Shown here one piece after another: positions 1-5,451 of a stretch of DNA of 5,559 nt (position 1 is its first letter; each line of letters starts with the position of its first letter). Position numbers and translations under genes: made by a program. The notes under the pieces were generated by a model. That model had not been told where the DNA came from and did no database searches. It worked only from the letters and a program-made list of their open reading frames with translations. The stretch is from Mycobacterium sp. (GTDB taxonomy: Bacteria > Actinomycetota > Actinomycetes > Mycobacteriales > Mycobacteriaceae). The DNA is taken from positions 1 through 5,559 of the forward strand of contig JAHBAP020000380.1 of the NCBI GenBank assembly GCA_018500005.2. Reading direction: 5' to 3'.

Positions 1-45
1 CCTCTGGGCACAGCGTCGGCGAACTGCCGACGCTGTGCCCAGAGG
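1..45. repeat. Perfect 20-bp inverted repeat at the window edge
   Basis: Bases 1-20 are the exact reverse complement of bases 26-45, leaving a 5-nt loop (21-25). The structure lies inside the P450 reading frame, over the C-helix codons. A perfect stem of this length inside a conserved coding motif, starting exactly at base 1, is unusual. Conserved P450 sequence would be expected to explain only the inner part of the symmetry, roughly 13 bp. It may be a real hairpin or a fold-back artefact at a contig end. Confidence 0.9.
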
Positions 46-401
46 TCACCTCGGGAGATCGTCAGGCCGTCCGGCTGGAAGGCAGCCATCCCCTTCACCT
101 TCGGCTCCGGGTCGGAGGCGAAGGGGTCTGGCGACCCGCCCAGCACGAACTTCAGATCATCGGGATGGGTGATCAGCAGCGACTCGTCCTTGGCCACCCG
201 TACGTAGAACGGCCCCGGTCCGTGACGCTTCACCAGTCCCTCGACCAGCTGGTAGCCCAGATGGTCGGTGCCCAGCCTGGACGCGATCTTTACCGGAAGT
301 TCCCGCTTGTTGAACAGTCCCTGAACGATGTTGGGCACACCGATCTGAGCCGTGAAGCGGATTCCTTCCAGTGCTGACGCGTGCGGAAAGTCCTGTGCCA
401 C
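1..401 (-). CDS. Cytochrome P450, N-terminal part (runs off the left edge)
   Basis: The open frame from a GTG at 401 gives 133 codons and is still open at base 1. Residues 61-69 (GPGPFYVRV) followed by LLITHPDDLKFVL (75-87) look like the beta-1 sheet and B helix of a bacterial class I P450. Residues 108-131 contain FQPDG, ISRG and the C-helix signature W121-A-Q-R-R125 (WxxxR, heme-propionate contacts). The oxygen-binding helix and the Cys ligand would lie outside the window, so the fold is inferred from the N-terminal quarter only. The GTG lies 7 nt after the stop of the dioxygenase gene. AAGGGA is only 3 nt before it, which suggests translational coupling rather than an independent ribosome site; the next in-frame GTG has no better site. 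No membrane anchor is visible, so it is likely soluble and dependent on ferredoxin or peroxide. The substrate may be the product of the neighbouring dioxygenase (inference). Residues 132-133 may be artefactual because they lie in the edge palindrome. Confidence 0.82.
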   Translation of the reverse strand, partial: MAQDFPHASALEGIRFTAQIGVPNIVQGLFNKRELPVKIASRLGTDHLGYQLVEGLVKRHGPGPFYVRVAKDESLLITHPDDLKFVLGGSPDPFASDPEPKVKGMAAFQPDGLTISRGDLWAQRRQFADAVPR

Positions 402-408
402 TTGTCCC

Positions 409-2223
409 TTAGCCCCAGGGCATGTAGGCGCGAACGGTATCGGCCAGCTGGACGATACGGTTCGGCTTGTCCGGGGCGGGCGCACCGAGCTTTGGCCACG
501 GCGCGAAGATGCGCTCGACACCCTCGAGGGCCGGCTCCAGTTCCGGGTAGTGACGGAGGATGACGTCCTTCATCGAGGTGTTGTTCACCCAGTCGAAGCC
601 GACCTGGGTGTAGACATCGGCGTTGAAGTCCTTGGTGAAGAACCGGTCGGACTTGAGTCGGCGCGAGGCCATCAGGATGAACACCCGGAATGCGGTGTCG
701 GAGAAGCCGAAGCCCTTCGGCGGTTGCTCGGCCTGCATGCCGATCTGGGTGTCGACCAGGTCGACGTCGCCGCCGTAGATCTCGTTGATCTCCTTGGCCC
801 ATTCCTTGTTGGGCGTGATCTCGTCGATGCTCTTGCGCCGCGGCATGTGCAGCATCTCGCGGAAGTCGTTGTAGCGCGGGACACCACGCTCGCGGTCGCG
901 AACGAGGTCCAGCGTCGCGAGGTCGGTGATCTGACCGTCGATCCGCTCCAGCTTGCGCAGGGCGTTGGGGTAGTTGTGCAGGCAGATCGCACCGGCGCTG
1001 GCCTGAGCCATCGAGTACCAGAGGTCGCCCATCTCCATGCTGTGCATGAAGTCTCGGGTGTACTTGCCCTGGATCTCGGTGAAGGTGGTGTTGCGCAGGT
1101 GCTCGCCGGACTCCAGCGAGAACCAGTTCCAGTCATCCGGGATCAGTGGGTGCAACCGGTAGACCGTCACGAACTCCTCGGTCAGCGAGAACGGCGCCGA
1201 GTGATGGTCGGCCGGCGAACCGACGATGCCCGACAGGGCCTCGCTGTCACCAATTCGGCCGATCTTTTCCTTGAAACGCTCCCCAAGTGCGCCGTACCAG
1301 TTGGCGTTCATGCCAATCTGCAGAGCCGGGTGGCGCAGCACGCAGGTCGTCCACTCCACGGTGTGGATCTTGGCGATCAGCGCGGAGACGACTAGTACCG
1401 CGGTCTCGTATAACCGCTGGTCGTCCATACTCGGGTAGGCCTTCTTCAGGGCATCGCAGACCGCGTTGTGCTCGTTGGCAAACAGGGTGTGCAGAATGCC
1501 TACACCGGTCCAGTAGTTGTCCTCGAAGCCGGTGAGGTCGATGCCCTCGGTGGTGTTGCTCTTGGGCAACCGACCGTCGTTCTCGACCTTGATCTTGCCG
1601 TCGGTGAAGGTCCGGATGTGGGACTGCTTTTCCTTACCGGTGCCGTAGATCTGCGAGCCGTCCCACCAGTGGGTCTCGGTGTTGGCGAACACCGGGGCGG
1701 GCTGGCCGTCGACGATCTCCTTGCCGTTCATCGGGATGGTGCGGCGGATCTGCATCGGGTTCTGCGGGAAGTCGTCACCGGCGCCCAGCGGGATGTCGAT
1801 GACCTTGGCCGGGTCGCCGTTGCCGTGGAAGAACCAGTTGTGGTTCTCAAACTGGATCCACGCCGCGGCGATGGTGTTGACGATGCCGGCCGGCTTGAAC
1901 GAGTCGCGGGCCATCAGCTTGCGGCTGATCAGCCGGGGATCCGGATCGAGCAGCTTCTTGGTGTGGGTGATGGTCATGCTCGCCGGGGCGTTGCGGCCGA
2001 AGCCGGTGCCGGCGGCGCCCATCCACGGATCAGACAGATCGTTGAACGTGCCGTCCGGCGTCCGGGCCCGCTTGGCCTCATCGCTTGGCTCGCCGAGATC
2101 GGTTGAGGGCCGGATGCCCTCGCCCTCGAATAGGTTTTCTTCACGCAGTTCATCGCGCAGCTTGGTCAGCGCGTGAACCTGCAGGACAAGTGACGGATGC
2201 TCGTACCACTGCTTGTCGCTCAT
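409..2223 (-). CDS. Fatty-acid alpha-dioxygenase (heme peroxidase superfamily, plant PIOX/alpha-DOX type)
   Basis: The 604-aa protein belongs to the animal-type heme peroxidase/cyclooxygenase superfamily, and its motifs fit the plant alpha-dioxygenase branch, whose members are about 620-640 aa. WIQFENHNW places a distal heme His at 128. WWDGSQIYG (186-194) is the metal-loop region. The segment 238-310 (TGVGILHTLFANEHNAVCD, SALIAKIHTVEWT, NANWYG) is characteristic. SLTEEF is followed by Y355-R-L-H358, which reproduces the catalytic Tyr and proximal His three residues apart in Arabidopsis alpha-DOX1 (Tyr386/His389 from memory). RERGVPRYNDFRE lies at 444-456. Known members add O2 at C2 of free fatty acids to give 2(R)-hydroperoxides, which can lose CO2 to form aldehydes one carbon shorter. 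No signal peptide is seen, so it is probably cytosolic or peripheral. The ATG at 2223 has GAGGGG 7 nt upstream. It is the middle gene of a three-gene operon. Chain-length preference cannot be read from the sequence. Confidence 0.93.
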   Translation of the reverse strand: MSDKQWYEHPSLVLQVHALTKLRDELREENLFEGEGIRPSTDLGEPSDEAKRARTPDGTFNDLSDPWMGAAGTGFGRNAPASMTITHTKKLLDPDPRLISRKLMARDSFKPAGIVNTIAAAWIQFENHNWFFHGNGDPAKVIDIPLGAGDDFPQNPMQIRRTIPMNGKEIVDGQPAPVFANTETHWWDGSQIYGTGKEKQSHIRTFTDGKIKVENDGRLPKSNTTEGIDLTGFEDNYWTGVGILHTLFANEHNAVCDALKKAYPSMDDQRLYETAVLVVSALIAKIHTVEWTTCVLRHPALQIGMNANWYGALGERFKEKIGRIGDSEALSGIVGSPADHHSAPFSLTEEFVTVYRLHPLIPDDWNWFSLESGEHLRNTTFTEIQGKYTRDFMHSMEMGDLWYSMAQASAGAICLHNYPNALRKLERIDGQITDLATLDLVRDRERGVPRYNDFREMLHMPRRKSIDEITPNKEWAKEINEIYGGDVDLVDTQIGMQAEQPPKGFGFSDTAFRVFILMASRRLKSDRFFTKDFNADVYTQVGFDWVNNTSMKDVILRHYPELEPALEGVERIFAPWPKLGAPAPDKPNRIVQLADTVRAYMPWG

Positions 2224-2230
2224 ATATCTA

Positions 2231-2236
2231 CCCCTC
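2231..2236 (-). promoter_or_regulatory. Ribosome binding site of the alpha-dioxygenase gene
   Basis: GAGGGG on the minus strand lies 7 nt before the ATG at 2223, within the 48-nt gap after the 215-aa gene. It fixes the start of the dioxygenase and gives it its own initiation site within the operon. Confidence 0.75.
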
Positions 2237-2271
2237 TTGAAAGTTTGTTGGTGGTTGACGGACCAGGGAAG

Positions 2272-2919
2272 TCAGCGCGGGATGCGCAGCGCGAAGTAGC
2301 CGAGCCGGTAGTAGCCCGAGCCGGTGTTGTAGAGAATCTTGCCCAGGTAGACACCCGGCACCAACTCGACGAGTTCGTCGCGAATCTTGCGGATGACCAG
2401 CTTGGGGTTCTTCTCGATCTCGGCGTAGTCGATCACCATGACGTCGACGTCGGGATCTTCCTTGCCGGCCTCGACGTAGGTGTCGAAGTCGAAGGCCAGC
2501 TTGCCGTCGGTGTGGTCGGTCATCTTGTACAGCGGCCACAGCAGCTTGCCGACCAGTCCGGTGCTCTTAGTCAGGCGGTTGTCGCCCTTGGCGGCATCCT
2601 TGTCGAACCGCTTGCCCTGCCAGGGCATCCACATCGAGGTGATCACCCGCACCACAGCGTCAAACTTCTCGTTGGTGGTGGTCATCACCAGCATGCCCTC
2701 GGTTGCGCCGTGCAGGTCCGTCGGAGCGGTGCCCAGCCGGAACAACTCGTTGAGGTCGGAATCCGCTGCGGCGGCGTCGGTCTTGGCCCCCTTGGACAGA
2801 TCGTTAATCCACGCCCACGTCGAGTCGGCCGCACCTTCGGGATGAGCCTTGACCGAGTCGCGCAACCACTCGAGCTTGCCGGCAACGCCCGGAGCCATGG
2901 TGCCGGGTTCCTTGGCCAT
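2272..2919 (-). CDS. Conserved-looking protein of unknown function, first gene of the dioxygenase-P450 operon
   Basis: I do not recognise this 215-aa protein with confidence. No signal peptide or clear membrane segment is visible. Residues 1-60 are polar and probably helical (KLEWLRDSVKAHPEG). The body then reads like an antiparallel beta protein with recurring Gly, Pro and aromatic positions: LFRLGTAPTDLHGATEGML (59-77), MWMPWQGKRFD (97-106) and GDNRL (112-116). FDFDTYVE (143-150) and IDYAEIEKNP (163-172) follow. The C-terminal block has RDELVELVPGVYLGKILY (180-197) and GYYRLGYFALR (202-212). The GVYLG...YFALR ending loosely recalls small calycin/lipocalin-like or GXWXG/DUF4334-like families, but that is a weak impression. 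The start is firm: ATG at 2919 with AGGAGG 8 nt upstream. It is 48 nt ahead of the dioxygenase on the same strand, so it is probably co-transcribed. A role in binding or delivering the fatty substrate is speculative. Confidence 0.85.
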   Translation of the reverse strand: MAKEPGTMAPGVAGKLEWLRDSVKAHPEGAADSTWAWINDLSKGAKTDAAAADSDLNELFRLGTAPTDLHGATEGMLVMTTTNEKFDAVVRVITSMWMPWQGKRFDKDAAKGDNRLTKSTGLVGKLLWPLYKMTDHTDGKLAFDFDTYVEAGKEDPDVDVMVIDYAEIEKNPKLVIRKIRDELVELVPGVYLGKILYNTGSGYYRLGYFALRIPR

Positions 2920-2927
2920 AAAAATGT

Positions 2928-2933
2928 CCTCCT
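2928..2933 (-). promoter_or_regulatory. Strong ribosome binding site, operon lead gene
   Basis: AGGAGG on the minus strand lies 8 nt before the ATG at 2919. It is the best Shine-Dalgarno match in the window. It supports efficient translation of the 215-aa protein and settles its start codon. Confidence 0.85.
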
Positions 2934-2955
2934 AGTACAGGGTCCTGTCGCAATG

Positions 2956-3004
2956 CATGCGGATCGTCCGGAGATCGTATGGGGAAATGATTCCGTTCCG
3001 CATG
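2956..3004 (-). promoter_or_regulatory. Candidate promoter/operator region of the dioxygenase-P450 operon
   Basis: Upstream of the 215-aa gene, CATGCGG (2956-2962) is repeated in inverted form as CCGCATG (2998-3004), with 35 nt between. Inside lie a TACGAT that fits a TANNNT -10 box (minus strand, 2979-2974) and a direct repeat of GATCGT (2962-2967 and 2973-2978, 11-bp period) flanking TCCGGA. A start near 2967 would give a leader of about 48 nt. No good TTGACA-like -35 is present. GGAAC (2999-2995), 17 nt before CGAT, instead resembles an extracytoplasmic-function sigma site, though the -10 half is imperfect. The elements are visible, but their function is inferred. Confidence 0.35.
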
Positions 3005-3029
3005 ATTATTGGACAACGATTCGTGTCGA

Positions 3030-3062
3030 CCGCCAACGGCGGGGTGCCCGACGGAACGTCGG
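3030..3062. other. Two small tandem hairpins in the 229-bp spacer between the operons
   Basis: The spacer 2920-3148 holds no convincing gene. It contains two adjacent stems: CCGCC/GGCGG (3030-3034 and 3038-3042, 3-nt loop) and CCGACG/CGTCGG (3048-3053 and 3057-3062, 3-nt loop). They lie about 90 nt downstream of the DUF4873-type gene and could end its transcript. Neither is followed by a T tract on either strand, so this is only a weak terminator candidate. Confidence 0.25.
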
Positions 3063-3148
3063 TTACCACCTGGCAATCAGCGAATATTGTGGCGGCCACC
3101 ACGCATACGGGGGTTATGGGGCCGGTGTCGTCGCCGTGGCAAACCGCC

Positions 3149-3832
3149 TCAGGCGAAGGGCGGATCGCCGACCCCGGCGATGGTGTGGGTGCCCCACGGC
3201 GTCAGTTCGACCACCCGGGCGACAGCGGTGCGGTCCTCGATCGTGAGGGTGACTCCCGCCGCCCGGCCCCGGGCCGCATCGGGCAGGGGGTCGAACACCA
3301 TTCCCTGCCAGTGGTACCGACCGTCGATGGCGTCCAGATGGCCGACCAGCCGAACCCGACTGGTGAACGATTCACCGGCCACGGTGACCGTCGCAGGACC
3401 GTCGTAGAGACCGTCGGGCGCGGGTTGGACACCGGTCAGATAGAACCGCGACTCGACGGACTGGGGCCGCCAGCGATGCACGGCGACGTCTCCCCTGGCC
3501 TCCATCCGCGCGGCGCCGGACCGTTCGATGAGCTGCAGGCACCGGGTGACATAGCGCGCCTGCCGGCGCACATCCGGCCCAGGGATCCGGAAGTAGTTGG
3601 GAACGCCGTGGCTTGCCACGACGGCGTTGGACGACGGTCGGGTGTCCACCACGACCATCGCGTTCGCGGTCGTCCCGTCGGAGGCCGTCACCGTCCAGGT
3701 CTCAGTCGCAGTGTCGAAGTGCGCTTCTGCCCGATCGGGCAGCAGAGTGAAGTCCGCCAACTCGAGTCCGAGCGGGCGCCTGGCGCCAATGACGATGGCG
3801 CTCAAAGGAATCCGCCACGGCGCCACATCCAC
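3149..3832 (-). CDS. DUF4873-type protein with a collapsed flavin-monooxygenase N-terminal half
   Basis: From the GTG at 3832 this is a 227-aa protein. Residues 140-227 match what I remember of the actinobacterial DUF4873 domain: YDGPATVTV (143-151), then VRLVGHLDAIDGRYHWQGMVF (160-180), then TPWGTHTIAGVGDPPF (211-226). This domain often follows flavin monooxygenases. The first 122 residues look like scraps of such an enzyme: IVIGARRPLG (13-22) where a GxGxxG FAD motif would be, FDTATETWTVTASDG (39-53), and HGVPNYFRIPGP (75-86) followed by QARYVTRCLQLIERSGAARMEAR (91-113). The NADPH fold and BVMO fingerprint are missing, so monooxygenase activity is unlikely. The first 31 nt overlap the end of the diiron gene in another frame, so the two are translationally linked. 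Other possible starts are GTG 3826 and TTG 3805, the latter overlapping the upstream stop as TTGA; no strong ribosome site decides between them. DUF4873 naming is from memory. Confidence 0.8.
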   Translation of the reverse strand: MDVAPWRIPLSAIVIGARRPLGLELADFTLLPDRAEAHFDTATETWTVTASDGTTANAMVVVDTRPSSNAVVASHGVPNYFRIPGPDVRRQARYVTRCLQLIERSGAARMEARGDVAVHRWRPQSVESRFYLTGVQPAPDGLYDGPATVTVAGESFTSRVRLVGHLDAIDGRYHWQGMVFDPLPDAARGRAAGVTLTIEDRTAVARVVELTPWGTHTIAGVGDPPFA

Positions 3833-4695
3833 CGGCTGAGCCGGCCCATCAGACCGACCTCCTCGAAGAAGGACGCCAGCGGCGCGAAAGACTCCCGGCA
3901 CTTCTGCTGGAAATGCGGGTTGGCACGGGCCACCTGCTGCATGCGCCTGCCGTCCAAGCCCGCCCGGTAGTAGTAGATGGGCAGGGTGAACAGCATCCGG
4001 TAGAACGGCCCGCCGACGCCATGCACATTGGCCAGGATGACCTTGTGGTACCACGGCATGGCCGGCACCGACTTGCGCAGATCATCGCGCGCGAACTGGA
4101 TGTGGCGCGCCTCCTCGGTGACGTGGATCCGCATCAACCGTCGGACGATCGGCTGTAGATCGGGCTCGTCGAGGATCTGACGCTGCAGCGCGTCGAAGAT
4201 CTCCTCGCCGACCAGTGCCGCGCCCCACAGCACCGGCCCGCGGAAGGTGAACGGCAGCGCGTTGATGATGATCCGCTGAGTCAGGCTGGGGCGAACCGGG
4301 ACCCCGCCGACACGGTCGATCGTCTTGCCGAACATCACCATGTGCCTGGTCTCGTCACCCATCTCGGTGAGCATGTAATGGGTGGCCTTGGCCGTCGGAT
4401 TGGCATGCATGATGTTGCGCAGGATGCCCTGGTTGAGGATGTTCTCGAACCAGATGCCGGCGGAGAGCATGTTGACCAGTTGCTGGCGGGACAGTTCGCG
4501 CTGTTCGTCGCGGGTCAGCGCGTCCCACTCCGGGGTGCCGTAGATGGTGATCATCTGCGCCGGCAGAAAGAACTTGTCCGGGTCGAGCGGGGCGTCCCAG
4601 TCGATGTCGACGACCGAGTCGTAGGACTTCTTGACCGACCCGTTCAGCAGGCGCTCGGAGAACTCCTCGCGGGTCCGTGAGATGGATGCAGTCAC
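3802..4695 (-). CDS. AurF-like diiron oxygenase (p-aminobenzoate N-oxygenase family)
   Basis: This 297-aa protein is predicted to be a helical ferritin-like non-heme diiron oxygenase. The ligand set is complete: E84 (WFEN), E115 and H118 (DETRH), E164 (GEE), H191, E195 and H198 (HVTEEARH). The distances 164-191-195-198 equal those in AurF (E196, H223, E227, H230 from memory), including the third histidine that marks this family. AurF and relatives oxidise aryl amines to nitro compounds; many actinobacterial homologues have no known substrate, so the reaction here is open. No signal peptide is seen. The GTG at 4695 is preferred over the ATG at 4728 because GAGGGGG sits 8 nt before it, while the promoter would leave the ATG a leader of only about 13 nt and no ribosome site. 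It is the first gene of a unit with the overlapping DUF4873-type gene and is controlled by the inverted-repeat promoter upstream. Confidence 0.9.
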   Translation of the reverse strand: MTASISRTREEFSERLLNGSVKKSYDSVVDIDWDAPLDPDKFFLPAQMITIYGTPEWDALTRDEQRELSRQQLVNMLSAGIWFENILNQGILRNIMHANPTAKATHYMLTEMGDETRHMVMFGKTIDRVGGVPVRPSLTQRIIINALPFTFRGPVLWGAALVGEEIFDALQRQILDEPDLQPIVRRLMRIHVTEEARHIQFARDDLRKSVPAMPWYHKVILANVHGVGGPFYRMLFTLPIYYYRAGLDGRRMQQVARANPHFQQKCRESFAPLASFFEEVGLMGRLSRWMWRRGGFL

Positions 4696-4703
4696 CAGGA
4701 GTA

Positions 4704-4710
4704 CCCCCTC
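4704..4710 (-). promoter_or_regulatory. Ribosome binding site that decides the GTG start of the diiron gene
   Basis: GAGGGGG on the minus strand lies 8 nt before the GTG at 4695. The ATG at 4728, 33 nt upstream in frame, has no comparable site, so translation most likely starts at the GTG. Confidence 0.75.
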
Positions 4711-4747
4711 GGGTTGCGGACGGAGCATGTTGAGGTTCGTTAATCCG

Positions 4748-4777
4748 AAGGTAAAACCCGGTACCGGCGGTTGTCAA
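4748..4777 (-). promoter_or_regulatory. Sigma-70-type promoter of the diiron operon
   Basis: On the minus strand, TTGACA (4777-4772) is a perfect -35 hexamer, followed after 18 nt by TACCTT (4753-4748), which fits TANNNT. Transcription would start near 4741, giving a leader of about 46 nt to the GTG at 4695. The -35 box occupies the centre of the inverted repeat at 4758-4792, so a repressor bound there would block RNA polymerase. Confidence 0.6.
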
Positions 4778-4792
4778 TACCGTCGGTACCGG
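4758..4792. promoter_or_regulatory. 35-bp inverted-repeat operator over the diiron promoter
   Basis: The arms at 4758-4771 and 4779-4792 are reverse complements at 13 of 14 positions, with a 7-nt centre (4772-4778). Each arm contains the shorter palindrome CCGGTACCGG or a near copy. Size and position over the -35 box fit a dimeric or double-dimeric repressor of TetR type, a common partner of oxygenase operons. No regulator gene lies in the window, so the regulator type is inferred. The same region lies upstream of the divergent ogt and could affect it too. Confidence 0.65.
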
Positions 4793-4856
4793 ATACTTGG
4801 TTTCGTTATTCCCGCGGGCCCTCGCCGGTGCTGCGTAACTATGCGAGCATCGACGT

Positions 4857-5357
4857 ATGACGCACTATCGGGTGATCGACAGTCCGGTGGGCCCGCTGAC
4901 AATTGCCGGTGTCGGGTCGACGCTGCAGCACCTGCGGATGGTCGACCAGAGCCACGAGCCGGATCGCTCAGACTGGAAGCCAGCCGGCCCCGGCATATTC
5001 GACGATGTCGTCGAGCAACTCCAGGCGTATTTCGCAGGCTCACTGACTACATTCGACGTCGACCTAGAACTGACCGGTACAGAATTCCAACGTCGGGTCT
5101 GGGCGGCACTGCAAACCATCCCCTACGGCGAAACCCGCTCATACGCAGAGATCGCCGAGCAGATCGGATCTCCAGGCGGATCCCGGGCGGTCGGCTTGGC
5201 CAACGGCCGCAACCCGATCGGCATCATCGTTCCGTGCCACCGGGTGATCGGGTCGACCGGCAGCCTCACCGGATATGGCGGCGGAATCGACCGCAAAATG
5301 GCGTTGCTGACATTGGAGAAATCGAATATGCCGGCCGAAGCCACGTTATTCGGCTGA
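4857..5357 (+). CDS. ogt: Methylated-DNA--protein-cysteine methyltransferase
   Basis: This 166-aa suicide repair protein transfers the methyl group from O6-methylguanine (and O4-methylthymine) in DNA to its own cysteine. The active site is IIVPCHRVIG with nucleophile C127. R110 in SRAVGLANG fits the arginine finger of the helix-turn-helix recognition element, and YGETRSYAEIAEQIG (90-104) begins the DNA-binding domain. GSLTGYGGGIDRK (134-146) is the substrate-binding loop region. Length and sequence are close to the 165-aa M. tuberculosis Ogt (Rv1316c). The start ATG at 4857 matches the family N-terminus (HYRVIDSPVGPLTIAG). There is no clear Shine-Dalgarno before it, so a leaderless or short-leader transcript is plausible. 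It converges on the rRNA operon, as in M. tuberculosis, but its upstream neighbour is the divergent diiron gene, not alkA. Confidence 0.97.
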   Translation: MTHYRVIDSPVGPLTIAGVGSTLQHLRMVDQSHEPDRSDWKPAGPGIFDDVVEQLQAYFAGSLTTFDVDLELTGTEFQRRVWAALQTIPYGETRSYAEIAEQIGSPGGSRAVGLANGRNPIGIIVPCHRVIGSTGSLTGYGGGIDRKMALLTLEKSNMPAEATLFG

Positions 5358-5370
5358 CGATATTCGGCTG
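5347..5370 (+). repeat. 10-bp direct repeat across the ogt stop codon
   Basis: TATTCGGCTG occurs at 5347-5356 and again at 5361-5370, a 14-bp period. The first copy covers the last codons of ogt up to the TGA at 5355-5357. It may be a small local duplication; no function is evident. Confidence 0.6.
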
Positions 5371-5405
5371 CGGTTATTGGGAATTCCGAGAATTTACTTT
5401 CCCCG

Positions 5406-5444
5406 AAAAAGGGGAACGCCCCCCGATTTCTCGGGGGGCGTTCC
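5406..5444 (-). terminator. Intrinsic terminator of the rRNA operon, possibly shared with ogt
   Basis: A perfect 14-bp stem (5413-5426 with 5431-5444) is closed by a GAAA tetraloop on the minus strand. Two bases later a run of five T follows on the minus strand (5410-5406). It begins about 8 nt after the 5S 3' end, as expected for an rrn terminator. CCCC/GGGG at 5401-5404 and 5411-5414 could form a small alternative stem around the T run. On the plus strand the same stem would also stop ogt transcripts, but it is followed only by a weak T-rich stretch. Confidence 0.88.
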
Positions 5445-5451
5445 TAATTTG

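Noticed and set aside
1..45. Edge hairpin as a transcription terminator
   Set aside because: It lies inside the open P450 frame over conserved C-helix codons and has no T tract on either side, so a terminator here would make no sense.
352..1395. Long plus-strand open frame (347 codons) and similar ones at 1468-2106
   Set aside because: They lie antisense to the alpha-dioxygenase gene, whose protein is clearly recognisable. Their translations are low-complexity Val/Leu/Gly/Arg-rich text typical of high-GC antisense frames.
2197..3246. Plus-strand open frame of 349 codons across the unknown gene and the spacer
   Set aside because: It is antisense to the 215-aa gene, which has a strong ribosome site, and it spans the promoter region. 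It shows no recognisable motif and no good start signal.
2957..3970. Plus-strand open frame of 337 codons over the DUF4873-type gene
   Set aside because: It is antisense to two genes with recognisable protein motifs, and its own translation is compositionally biased with no domain signature.
3833..4054. N-terminal extension of the DUF4873-type protein to an ATG at 4054
   Set aside because: The extra 74 codons lie within the diiron gene in another frame, and their Arg/Ala/Pro-rich sequence matches no part of the family. Homology-like text starts only after 3832.
4693..4728. ATG at 4728 as the start of the diiron oxygenase
   Set aside because: It has no ribosome site and would sit very close to the predicted transcription start. 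The GTG at 4695 has GAGGGGG at the ideal distance.
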